A model generated the notes under the pieces. The model saw only the letters and a program-made list of their open reading frames with translations, was not told where the DNA came from and made no database searches. Positions 55,426-63,181 of a stretch of DNA of 64,000 nt are shown piece after piece; within the stretch, counting starts at the first letter, position 1; the number at the start of each line of letters is the position of its first letter. Source of the stretch: Nitrospirota bacterium (GTDB lineage Bacteria > Nitrospirota > Thermodesulfovibrionia > SZUA-242); contig JACRHH010000005.1 in the NCBI GenBank assembly GCA_016212095.1, forward strand, positions 1 to 64,000. Reading direction: 5' to 3'. Position numbers and translations under genes: made by a program.

Positions 55426-56348
55426 TCGAGGTATCCGATCTTGCAAAGCGGTTCGGCAATTTCGACGCCGTGCGCGGCGTCAGCTTCACTGTGCGCGAGG
55501 GCGAATCCCTGGGGTTGCTTGGCCCAAACGGCGCGGGCAAGACAACGATCATGCGCATGATAACCGGCAGCCTTCCGCCAACCGGCGGCGCGGTGAAGAT
55601 TGACGGGCTCGACATGTACGATCATCCGGCGGCTATAAAGAAGATCATCGGCTATCTGCCGGAACGCCCGCCTCTCTATCCGGACATGACGGTTCGCGAG
55701 TATCTTGGCTTCGCGGCGTCGATCCGGGGCGTGGCTTCCGATGCGATCGATGAAGCCATCAGGCGCACGGCGTCGATATGTGGCGTCACCGACAGGCTGA
55801 ACAAGCTCATCCGGAGCCTGTCGAAGGGCTATCAGCAGAGGGTGGGGCTGGCACAGGCGCTTGTGCATGAGCCGCGCGTGCTGATTCTGGACGAGCCGAC
55901 GAGCGGGCTCGATCCGCGCCAGATAATCGAGATTCGCGATCTGATACGCGACCTCGGCGAAAGCCGCACCGTTATATTTTCGAGTCATATCCTGAGCGAG
56001 GTTACTGCCGTATGCTCGAAGGTGGCGATAATCGGCAATGGCCGCCTGCTTCTGGAAGAGAGCATGAGCGGCGTTTCCGGCAGGGTTGGCGAAGGCCGCC
56101 GCATTCATCTCTCGGTTGCGCGTCCGCATATGGTGGATGAGGCAAGGTTGATGGCTCTCGATGGCGTTATATCGCTGAAGGGCGCTTCGACAGGCAACTG
56201 GATCATCGGAACCCGCGCCGGCATTGACGTGCGCGAGGCTGTGGCCGGGGCGGTTTTTGAAATGGGGGCCGGGCTTGTTGAGATGAAAAGCGAGACGATC
56301 AGCCTTGAGGATGTGTTCATGCGGGTGGTTGCCGGAGGGCAGGCGTGA
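55422..56348 (+). CDS. ABC transporter ATP-binding protein, GldA-like
   Basis: Product of 308 residues from ATG 55422. Walker A GPNGAGKTT, Q-loop region GYLPERPPLYPDM, signature LSKGYQQRVGLAQAL, Walker B VLILDEPTSGLDP and switch His in IFSSHIL. The YLPERPPLYPDMTVREYL stretch is typical of GldA-type ATPases that pair with GldF permeases. Its likely partners lie at 49535-52999, about 2.4 kb upstream beyond resB, the ORF6N gene and a lipoprotein gene. Confidence 0.9.
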   Translation: MIEVSDLAKRFGNFDAVRGVSFTVREGESLGLLGPNGAGKTTIMRMITGSLPPTGGAVKIDGLDMYDHPAAIKKIIGYLPERPPLYPDMTVREYLGFAASIRGVASDAIDEAIRRTASICGVTDRLNKLIRSLSKGYQQRVGLAQALVHEPRVLILDEPTSGLDPRQIIEIRDLIRDLGESRTVIFSSHILSEVTAVCSKVAIIGNGRLLLEESMSGVSGRVGEGRRIHLSVARPHMVDEARLMALDGVISLKGASTGNWIIGTRAGIDVREAVAGAVFEMGAGLVEMKSETISLEDVFMRVVAGGQA

Positions 56349-56382
56349 TACTGTTTCATTCATCAATTATCCGGAAATGAAG

Positions 56383-56388
56383 TAAAAT
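56383..56388 (+). promoter_or_regulatory. -10 element of the toxin-antitoxin pair
   Basis: TAAAAT at 56383-56388; a transcript would begin near 56395, the A of the antitoxin ATG. No Shine-Dalgarno sequence precedes that ATG. The -35 is unclear (TCATCA at 17 bases). An own promoter is usual for toxin-antitoxin pairs. Confidence 0.4.
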
Positions 56389-56394
56389 ACTTCC

Positions 56395-56613
56395 ATGGGA
56401 ATTTATCTGGAAGAAATAATGTCTCTCAGCGTGCCTGAAAGGGTGCAGTTGGTTGAAGACATTTGGGATAGCATCGTAGCGTATCCGGACGAAATTGTTC
56501 TTACCGACTCTCAGCGCGGTGAGCTTGACCGCCGCCTGGAAGCTCACAGACGCAACCCTCACGAGGCCATACCATTGGAGGAAGCGCTTTTACGGCTGCG
56601 TGAAGGGCTGTGA
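56395..56613 (+). CDS. addiction-module antitoxin (TIGR02574-like)
   Basis: Product of 72 residues: EEIMSLSVPERVQLVEDIWDSI near the start and LDRRLEAHRRNPHEAIPLEEAL toward the end are characteristic of this small antitoxin family paired with ParE/RelE toxins. It overlaps the toxin start (GTGA), giving translational coupling. Confidence 0.85.
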   Translation: MGIYLEEIMSLSVPERVQLVEDIWDSIVAYPDEIVLTDSQRGELDRRLEAHRRNPHEAIPLEEALLRLREGL

Positions 56614-56906
56614 ATGCAAGGTTGGGTTTTCGTCCGGAGGCTCTCGATGAGCTTGCGGAGGCCCGAAACTGGTATAACGGAAGAGTTAAAGGGCTTGGCA
56701 GCGAATTTGTCCGGGCGGTCGAGGCGCGTATCGCTTCGATACGGCGAATGCCGGACGCGTATCCGGTTATCCACGGAAATGTAAGACGAGCATTGCTTCG
56801 CCGTTTCCCCTATGCAATCCTGTACTGTCTGAACGGTGAAGAAGTGCTGATTATTGCCTGTTTTCATGCAAGCAGGAATCCGGACGAATGGCTTGAGCGC
56901 GTCTGA
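56610..56906 (+). CDS. RelE/ParE-family toxin
   Basis: Product of 98 residues from GTG 56610. LGFRPEALDELAEARNWYNGRVKGLG, FVRAVEARIASIRRMPDAYP, and the strand pair RRALLRRFPYAILYCLNG with HASRNPDEWLERV fit the ParE/RelE fold. Whether it targets gyrase or the ribosome cannot be told. The pair interrupts the gene run between the ABC ATPase and ccsA. Confidence 0.87.
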   Translation: MNARLGFRPEALDELAEARNWYNGRVKGLGSEFVRAVEARIASIRRMPDAYPVIHGNVRRALLRRFPYAILYCLNGEEVLIIACFHASRNPDEWLERV

Positions 56907-56935
56907 TAGTGCCTGAATATTTGCAGAGGTAACAT

Positions 56936-57763
56936 ATGTCACGAATTGAAGGTTTTCTACTCTGGCCGGGAATGTTCGGCTATGCCGCCGTATTCATCAT
57001 GTATCTGATGTCGGCCATCTTTAACAAAAATCACCTTGAGAAGCGGGCCTGGCTGCTCTTTCTTGCAAGCTTCGCCATGCAGAGCGCCTCGATTCTGTGG
57101 CGATGGCACGAAAGCGGCCGCATTCCGGTGATGGTGAGCTACGAGCATTACCAGCTTGGGTCGTGGTTCATCGGGCTTGCCATGGTGATCGGCGGGCTGG
57201 CGTGGCGGCAGATGCGCATCACTTCGCTTGGCTCCATACCGGTGATGCTGATAATGCTGGGCGTCGGCATGAACACATATTCGGCCATGGATCCGATGCG
57301 TCCGCCATTTCGCTCGAACTGGCTCTTTATCCACATCGGGTTTGCGTGGTTTGCGTGGGGTTGTTTCGTGGTTGCGGCGGTGCTTGCTGGCGCGTATTTG
57401 ATGAAAAAGCCGGGCCGCACGGAGGGGAAACTGCTGGCGCGGTTCCCGTCGCGCGAGATCATGGACGAACTCATGGTTAAGCAGATACTCTTTGGCTTCA
57501 TCTGTCAGGGCTTGATGATCGCGGCCGGGGCTATCTGGGCGCATCAGCTCTGGGGCCGCTACTGGGGCTGGGATCCGATCGAGACGTGGTCGCTGGTATG
57601 CTGGCTTGCATACGGGCTGGTGCTTCATTTCCGCCTGATGATGAACTGGCGCGGCAACAAGATGGCTATTATGGTGCTTCTTGCGCTTGCCACCGCGATA
57701 ATGTACTTCTGGGGCATCGGCTTCATGCCCGAAAGCCACACAACGCTCATGATGATGGAGTAG
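56936..57763 (+). CDS. ccsA: CcsA-like cytochrome c assembly protein (System II)
   Basis: Product of 275 residues with about eight membrane helices. The heme-handling WWD signature is IWAHQLWGRYWGWDPIETWS, and conserved His residues occur in SYEHYQLGSW, LFIHIGFAWF and LVLHFRLM. With ResB it exports heme and ligates it to CXXCH motifs. It is 538 residues-worth of accessory sequence away from resB (52992), the unusual separation being caused by the inserted genes and the ATPase gene. Confidence 0.9.
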   Translation: MSRIEGFLLWPGMFGYAAVFIMYLMSAIFNKNHLEKRAWLLFLASFAMQSASILWRWHESGRIPVMVSYEHYQLGSWFIGLAMVIGGLAWRQMRITSLGSIPVMLIMLGVGMNTYSAMDPMRPPFRSNWLFIHIGFAWFAWGCFVVAAVLAGAYLMKKPGRTEGKLLARFPSREIMDELMVKQILFGFICQGLMIAAGAIWAHQLWGRYWGWDPIETWSLVCWLAYGLVLHFRLMMNWRGNKMAIMVLLALATAIMYFWGIGFMPESHTTLMMME

Positions 57764-57770
57764 GGCGGGT

Positions 57771-58127
57771 ATGAATCGTTTTCTTGTAACAGTCATCCTG
57801 CTTGGTTGCAGCAATGTGTTCATGACGTTCGCATGGTACGGACATCTAAAAAACATGTCGCACAGGCCGTGGTTTTTCGCCGCAATCGCAAGCTGGGGCA
57901 TAGCGCTTTTTGAATACATGCTTCAGGTTCCGGCCAATCGCATAGGGTACAACGTGATGAGCGTCGGACAGTTGAAAATTTTGCAGGAGGCGATAACGCT
58001 TTCGGTATTCGTTCCGTTTTCGCTTTGGTATCTTGGCGAGAAGCCATCGCTCGATTATCTCTGGGCCGGGCTTTGCCTTCTTGGCGCCGTGTTCTTTATT
58101 TTTCGCGCGAAGCTTGTTGGGGTGTAG
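57771..58127 (+). CDS. DMT-superfamily small membrane protein (DUF486)
   Basis: Product of 118 residues with four predicted helices. TFAWYGHLKN, ASWGIALFEYMLQVPANRIG and LKILQEAITLSVFVPFS match the DUF486 family of small DMT-like proteins of unknown transport role. It begins 7 bp after ccsA and is probably co-transcribed. Confidence 0.88.
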   Translation: MNRFLVTVILLGCSNVFMTFAWYGHLKNMSHRPWFFAAIASWGIALFEYMLQVPANRIGYNVMSVGQLKILQEAITLSVFVPFSLWYLGEKPSLDYLWAGLCLLGAVFFIFRAKLVGV

Positions 58128-58173
58128 AATAATCTTAATGTGTTGATCCGGTATCAATGGGAGGTTGCAGGGT

Positions 58174-58779
58174 ATGGGCAAGGCTTGTGTTGTGAAATAT
58201 GCGGTTTTGATTGTCGCATGCTGCTTTATGGTGAACGCTGTTCCTGTCTTCGCTGCCGAAAAGGGAATGGACAAGAAGGCGGTTCAGAAGATACTGAAGT
58301 CAGGGAAGGATTTAAGCGGCAGGGACTTGAGCGGTCTCGACCTTTCGGGAATGGATTTCAGCGAGGCAATACTCGATAACGCCAAGCTTGTCAACGCAAG
58401 GCTGCGCAAGGCGAAACTGTACCGCACTCAGCTTGCCGGAGCCGATCTGACTGGAGCAGACCTGATCGGCGCGAACCTCATGAACGCAAACTTTCGCGGC
58501 GCGAAGCTGGTGAATGCGAAGGCGATCAAGGCGTACGTCCACTGTTCCGGCATGGATGGAGCCGATCTGTCGGGAGCCGATTTCAGCGAAGCGCATATGG
58601 AAATATCAGATTTTCCGGGCGCGAAACTCAAAGGAACTATTTTCAGGAACGCCAACATGAAGGGCGTGGAATTATCCGGTGCGGACGTTGCCGGCGCGGA
58701 TTTCACGGGCGCTAATTTGACGGATGCCAAGAACATCGACAAGGCTTTGAATGCCGACAAGGCAAAAGGGCTGAAGTAG
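58174..58779 (+). CDS. exported pentapeptide-repeat protein
   Basis: Product of 201 residues from ATG 58174, with GGGAGG (58159-58164) upstream. A signal peptide (VLIVACCFMVNAVPVFA) precedes about 25 pentapeptide repeats (A-[DN]-L/F-x-x), e.g. ADLTGADLIGANLMNANFRG. These fold into a right-handed quadrilateral beta-helix. The exported form differs from cytosolic gyrase-protecting relatives; its role is unknown. Confidence 0.85.
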   Translation: MGKACVVKYAVLIVACCFMVNAVPVFAAEKGMDKKAVQKILKSGKDLSGRDLSGLDLSGMDFSEAILDNAKLVNARLRKAKLYRTQLAGADLTGADLIGANLMNANFRGAKLVNAKAIKAYVHCSGMDGADLSGADFSEAHMEISDFPGAKLKGTIFRNANMKGVELSGADVAGADFTGANLTDAKNIDKALNADKAKGLK

Positions 58780-58805
58780 TCTGTTTGCCGCGCCGTTTTG
58801 TGTAA

Positions 58806-58825
58806 GGGCGGTTCGCGAACCGCCC
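58806..58825. repeat. perfect 20-bp palindrome between convergent genes
   Basis: GGGCGGTTCGCGAACCGCCC is a perfect inverted repeat lying between the pentapeptide-repeat gene and the convergent monoheme cytochrome gene. It can form a GC-rich hairpin on both transcripts. There is no T-tract. It has the look of a dispersed intergenic palindrome. Confidence 0.75.
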
Positions 58826-58846
58826 CTGCACAAGACATTTTGATAA

Positions 58847-59260
58847 TCAGCAGCCCTCGGCCGCCTTCTTCTTTTTCTTCGGTTTTTCCGCTGCTTTCGC
58901 CGGAGCCGCGCTCTTTCCTCCGAAAGACTTGATGTAGGCCACGATGTCCTTCATTTCGTCGGACTTCACGTCGATGGCCTTGCCCTTGAGCGCCATCTCG
59001 ATGCAGACGTTCACGGCGTCTTCCAGCGTGCCCAGCTTTTTGCCCATCAGGTTGAACTCTGTTTTCGCGCCCGCATGTTCAAGGCCCTTGCCGCCGGCGT
59101 GGCATGAATTGCAAGACTTGGCTGCCTTGCCGCCGCCCAGTCGGGTGCTGTTGAAAGCAGCCTTGCCGCGATCTTCCGGCGTGTGATGCGCCGCCAAAGC
59201 GCCGGAAGCAAGAATTCCGATGGATGCCGCCGCCAGGATAACAGTTTTGAGACGTCTCAT
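58847..59260 (-). CDS. monoheme class I c-type cytochrome
   Basis: Product of 137 residues from ATG 59260, preceded on the minus strand by AAGGAGG, which decides the start. Signal peptide about 1-23 (ending GALAAHH). One heme site, AKSCNSCHAGGKG, and Met residues downstream (FNLMGKKLG, IEMALKGKAI) that could be the sixth ligand; IVAYIKSFGG is the usual C-terminal helix. The tail is Lys-rich (KPKKKKKAAEGC) and ends in Cys, which is unusual. A small soluble periplasmic electron carrier is likely. Confidence 0.88.
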   Translation of the reverse strand: MRRLKTVILAAASIGILASGALAAHHTPEDRGKAAFNSTRLGGGKAAKSCNSCHAGGKGLEHAGAKTEFNLMGKKLGTLEDAVNVCIEMALKGKAIDVKSDEMKDIVAYIKSFGGKSAAPAKAAEKPKKKKKAAEGC

Positions 59261-59371
59261 ACGATCCTCCTTGCGTTTCACTTGGTGCAGCCTTCAATGT
59301 CGGGCTGAATACCAGATTCTACAATGAATTCCGTTAATCGGCATCTGAAATACTCATGCTGCATTGCAATC

Positions 59372-61522
59372 CTAAGGCCATGTCCGGTTCACATGACACG
59401 ATACCGTCGAGCACGTCTTAGTCGGCTTGTCATAACTTCCGCCCTGCCTGAACGAAACATCAACCGATATGTTGATATGCATGGATGGTGTTGTGATGGT
59501 GACTCCGTCTGTTGTCGTGGCGTTATGGCACTCGGAACAGTTCAGGCTTAGTGCCGCGTGCTGCGGGTGCGCTCCGGATGACGGCGGCATGTCGTGGCAG
59601 CTAATGCATCCGGAAAGAGATGATCCCCATGCGGCATTCCTGAAATGACCGGCTCCGTCGCTGTGGCAATAGACCCCGGCACAGTCTCCGTATGCGTCAC
59701 CGGGTTGCGGCGAGCCGGAATAGGCGCCGCCGTATTTTGTAGCAACCGCAACATTGATAACGCCGTTTGCATGAATGGACGGGTGGCACATGTAGCATGT
59801 CGTCCATGGATCATCGGGATCCCAGTCCGGATACGCCGCATGACAGTGCGTGCAGTTGTATCCAAATGCGGCATGTTTGGGATGGCTTCCCGTGGTGTTG
59901 CCGTCTATCGGCACATCGAAGTGGACGGACGGGCCGCCGTGGCATAAGTTACATGCCTGATCGCCAAAGCCGACTCCCCAGTTCGGATTTGCATAGGTGA
60001 GCGGCCCTCCTGGCGGACTGGTCTGCACGTTGCTGTGGCAATAGACCTGTGTGCATGTGCCGTATGCGTCCAGCACTGAGGGTGTTCCGCTGTACTGCCC
60101 GCCGGCAACCTTCGGATCATTCGAAAAAATGATCTCCGACTTGTTGTTCACATGAAGCGATGCGTCAAGCGACGGATTCTTGTGACAGTACTCGCAAGGA
60201 TAATTATAGCCGTACCATGAATCGCTATGACGCTGATGCTGCCCCCTCGTTGGCGCGATGTCGGCGGTTGCGCCATGGCATGTGCCGCAGGCTGCCGTGG
60301 CCGGATTATCCCAGGCTGGAGTGATGTTGGAGCCGCCGTTTGGCGTCATTGAGGAACCGTGGCAATATATTATGTTGCATGTCTTTTCGCCGGTATTGGT
60401 TGCAACGGTGTTCGGCTCGCTTGTGTTGTAGTTCACGGTTGTCTGGCCCTTGTATGTGCCGCCTGAATACGCCCCGTCGAAAAGCGAAAAGCCTATCGTT
60501 ACGATCTTGCCGGAATTGTGCGTAGGCCCGCTTCCCGAACTTCCGTTGTGACAGATTTCACATGCGATGCCTTTTGCTATATGAGCGGAGTGAGCCCCGG
60601 CAGTCTGCGAGCCGGTTTCGCCCGGATAGATGAATCCGGCCAGAGTGGTGTTGTCGGACGGCGGAAAGCCGTGGCATGAATTGCATGTTGGAATCCTGTA
60701 TCCGTCGCCGTGCTTGTGGCAGCCCGCGCAGTCCTGCCTGTTGTTGTGGTCAAGCGTTGTCTGTCCGGTGGTGTTGTAGCGGTGGAACGATGTGAGGCTG
60801 TGGCACGATTCGCATATCCTGTCCGATGTCAGATGTCCGCCGTTGTCGTCGCCATATGTTCCGGGCGTGTCGCGGGTGGTCAGAAACGAAATCCCACAGC
60901 CGCGGGATGTGTCAGTTTCGCACGGGAAAATATCCGTGGGATAGCTTGTTGACGTGATTGTTGCGCGGATGCTCTTGATGTTCCCCGTGGCATCCCTGGT
61001 GTGGCACGTATCGCAAGTGAACGCACCGTATTTCCCGCCGGGAACACCCCATCCGTTCGGCCACTTCGTTGATCCGGTTGTTGCTGATGCGTGAATAAGC
61101 GAACTCATTGTGACGATGTTCCTGAATTCCTGCACCGCGTTGCCTGTCACGCCGTCGGCATCGGAGAAGGTTACGCGGACGCGGTATGCCAGACCTTCGG
61201 TCAGTCCGGTAATCGATGCGCGATACGGCGAAACCGCATGTGCAAGGGATTGAGTCCAGCCCGAAGAATAATTACCGGTATCAATATCCCATTCAACCGT
61301 AAGGCTGTTGCCCGCGTTTAAATCGTTGTTGTAAGGTGCAAGAACCTGTATCTGCGTATTCGACGCCGTGACTGTTGCGACAAGGGCTTCCGTGGTATCG
61401 ATTGCGTGGGCCATGCCAGGAAGCAAACATGCAAAACAGATAAAGAAAAAAACAAAAACAGACGGAAAAAGATTTGTGACACGTCCGGACATGGCTGGTG
61501 TTTTCATTCCAACAGGCTTCAT
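59372..61522 (-). CDS. multiheme c-type cytochrome, about 16 potential hemes
   Basis: Product of 716 residues with a long signal region (core SVFVFFFICFACLLPGMAHA). An Fn3-like domain (about 45-145, ITGLTEGLAYRVRVTFSDAD) precedes 12 CXXCH and 4 CX4CH sites (CNIIYCH, CTQVYCH, CAGVYCH, CSTVSCH). It is collinear with the N-terminal part of the protein at 35852 (KWPNGWGVPGGKYGAFTC versus KWGGLWGVAGGKYGEFTC), so it is a paralogue. A disulfide-like pair (CETDTSRGC) is inserted after the first heme. GGGAGGG precedes the ATG. It diverges from the TPR lipoprotein gene. Confidence 0.92.
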   Translation of the reverse strand: MKPVGMKTPAMSGRVTNLFPSVFVFFFICFACLLPGMAHAIDTTEALVATVTASNTQIQVLAPYNNDLNAGNSLTVEWDIDTGNYSSGWTQSLAHAVSPYRASITGLTEGLAYRVRVTFSDADGVTGNAVQEFRNIVTMSSLIHASATTGSTKWPNGWGVPGGKYGAFTCDTCHTRDATGNIKSIRATITSTSYPTDIFPCETDTSRGCGISFLTTRDTPGTYGDDNGGHLTSDRICESCHSLTSFHRYNTTGQTTLDHNNRQDCAGCHKHGDGYRIPTCNSCHGFPPSDNTTLAGFIYPGETGSQTAGAHSAHIAKGIACEICHNGSSGSGPTHNSGKIVTIGFSLFDGAYSGGTYKGQTTVNYNTSEPNTVATNTGEKTCNIIYCHGSSMTPNGGSNITPAWDNPATAACGTCHGATADIAPTRGQHQRHSDSWYGYNYPCEYCHKNPSLDASLHVNNKSEIIFSNDPKVAGGQYSGTPSVLDAYGTCTQVYCHSNVQTSPPGGPLTYANPNWGVGFGDQACNLCHGGPSVHFDVPIDGNTTGSHPKHAAFGYNCTHCHAAYPDWDPDDPWTTCYMCHPSIHANGVINVAVATKYGGAYSGSPQPGDAYGDCAGVYCHSDGAGHFRNAAWGSSLSGCISCHDMPPSSGAHPQHAALSLNCSECHNATTTDGVTITTPSMHINISVDVSFRQGGSYDKPTKTCSTVSCHVNRTWP

Positions 61523-61648
61523 GATCCCTCCCTATACCGCTTTTTTGAAACACGGGAAGCGTTTGCTGAAATCCCGGCCTGGCCGGGTATCGATATTATA
61601 TCCCATTGATGCCATGCATGTGTCTGTATTTCTCCGACAAGTTTTCAT

Positions 61649-61678
61649 TTGACAAGACCATGCGGTGTGAGATACCTT
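61649..61678 (+). promoter_or_regulatory. sigma-70 promoter of the TPR lipoprotein gene
   Basis: -35 TTGACA (61649-61654), an 18-base spacer and -10 TACCTT (61673-61678). The predicted start about 61685 leaves almost no leader before the ATG at 61687, which lacks a ribosome-binding site. Confidence 0.55.
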
Positions 61679-61686
61679 TTCAAATC

Positions 61687-62448
61687 ATGAAAAAGCTATT
61701 TGCAATAATACTTGCAACAACATTGAGCGCCTGTGCCGGCATGGAAAAGTCAAAGAAAACGGAGCCGGAGCCTCCTCAGGCGCAACAGCCGGCAACCGGA
61801 GATATAACCCCTGCGGAAGAGCAGACAAGGGCGGCCATGAAGATTTTCGGCGAGATGTATGAGGTTGTAAAATCGCGTCCACGTGCGGAGATACTGCCGG
61901 AAATCGAGAAGGGATACTCCCGCATCATGAACGAATATCCGCTTGCCGGGCTTGCTCAGGAGGCGCACTGGAAACTTGTCGATCTATATCTGCGGGATTT
62001 CAAGCCGCCGCGCGTCAGCGAGGCTGAAAAGGTGTATAAAAGCCTTATTGAAAAATATCCGAATTCCCCGATTATAAACGCGGCACAATCAACCTTCGCA
62101 AAGTTCTACTATGAAGGCGGCAACTGGGAGCAGTTGCTTGCCTTTACCGAACCGGTGGTGAAATCCTACGGCGAAAGACCGCCCGGTTATCTGCTTTTTA
62201 CTTGCGCGGAGGCGAACAAGCAGCTTGGGCGAAAGCTGGAAGCCATATCGTTATACAGACAGATGATCGGCATATTGCCGTCCGGAAATTTTCTTGCCAA
62301 GGTTTCCGCGGAGCGTTTGAAGGAAATGGGTGAAGCTGTTCCGCCTTCCGGTGAAGATGTTGGCGGTGAAAGCGAAAAACCTGTCAAATCTGTCAGTCCG
62401 GCAACGCCTCATTCCCGTCCGCACGGGGCCGCGTTTCCTTCACACTGA
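61687..62448 (+). CDS. TPR-containing lipoprotein
   Basis: Product of 253 residues from ATG 61687, which starts a standard lipoprotein signal (MKKLFAIILATTLSAC). Residues about 55-215 form helical TPR-like repeats (AGLAQEAHWKLVDLYLRDF, EAEKVYKSLIEKYPNSP, LEAISLYRQMIGILPSG) as in YfiO/BamD-like or cytochrome-associated TPR proteins. The C-terminal end is low-complexity and overlaps the convergent ResB-like gene by 56 bp. The partner is unknown; the cytochrome context suggests an assembly role (inference). Confidence 0.75.
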   Translation: MKKLFAIILATTLSACAGMEKSKKTEPEPPQAQQPATGDITPAEEQTRAAMKIFGEMYEVVKSRPRAEILPEIEKGYSRIMNEYPLAGLAQEAHWKLVDLYLRDFKPPRVSEAEKVYKSLIEKYPNSPIINAAQSTFAKFYYEGGNWEQLLAFTEPVVKSYGERPPGYLLFTCAEANKQLGRKLEAISLYRQMIGILPSGNFLAKVSAERLKEMGEAVPPSGEDVGGESEKPVKSVSPATPHSRPHGAAFPSH

Positions 62449-63175
62449 GATTGAACCTGGCGGTGAGAAATCCGATTCCGCCTGCCGCAAGAAGTGTTGC
62501 GCCAAGAAGCGCCCATGCCGCGCCGGGGTCTTTCGATACCCGGAAAACGGCGGACGGCGCTCCATCGGCTTCTGACGGCGTATCGACAGACCTGAAATAG
62601 AACCCAAGCCCGCCGTAATAGACCGGCGATGAAGGCGCGATGTTTTTCGACGCGCCAGCACTTCCAGCGCCCGAAAGTGAAATCATCGCCGACCAGTCGG
62701 AGGCAAATCCAAGCTCATCGAGCTTCAGCGTCATCTTTTCAAGCTTTATTTCAACACCATTGCCGACTGCGGCGGTTTTACCCTCGGATACTGTAACATC
62801 GGTCTTAAAACCGTATGAGCCGGTGAGCAGATGCCCAAGCATGATGAACAGCGCGCCTGTATGCATCACCTGCGGTGAGAGTTTCAGAAGCAGCCGCGAG
62901 CGCGTGAGGCGGTTCAGCAGATAATCGATGGTGCACAGCACCGTGCTTGCGCCAAGCAGCGCTATGGCTCCAATAATGGCCCATATCCACCACGTTTTTG
63001 TGATGTTCGCATTTGCATTAAGCCAGCCGAAAAGCGGTTCGTCGTCTATGCCGGAAAAGAACGCCAGTTCTGCGGGCAGGGCGAACGATCCGATCAACAT
63101 GAACAGAAGCGTTGCGGCAAACAGCCAGAAGACGGTTTTCAGTGAAATCAGAATATCGTAGGCTTTTCGTATCAT
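62393..63175 (-). CDS. resB: short ResB-like cytochrome c biogenesis protein (second set)
   Basis: Product of 260 residues. Helices: TVFWLFAATLLFMLIGSFAL, WWIWAIIGAIALLGASTVLC, MHTGALFIMLGHLLTGSYG (two His) and AWALLGATLLAAGGIGFLTA. The periplasmic part is much smaller than in the protein at 52992, as in compact ResB forms. It lies 6 bp after the CcsA-like gene. Its C-terminal codons overlap the end of the convergent lipoprotein gene. Confidence 0.8.
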   Translation of the reverse strand: MIRKAYDILISLKTVFWLFAATLLFMLIGSFALPAELAFFSGIDDEPLFGWLNANANITKTWWIWAIIGAIALLGASTVLCTIDYLLNRLTRSRLLLKLSPQVMHTGALFIMLGHLLTGSYGFKTDVTVSEGKTAAVGNGVEIKLEKMTLKLDELGFASDWSAMISLSGAGSAGASKNIAPSSPVYYGGLGFYFRSVDTPSEADGAPSAVFRVSKDPGAAWALLGATLLAAGGIGFLTARFNLSVKETRPRADGNEALPD

Positions 63176-63181
63176 TGCTTG

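Noticed and set aside
55170-56366. Long minus-strand open frame opposite the ABC ATPase (398 codons)
   Set aside because: The plus strand encodes all ABC ATPase motifs; the antisense frame is a composition artefact.
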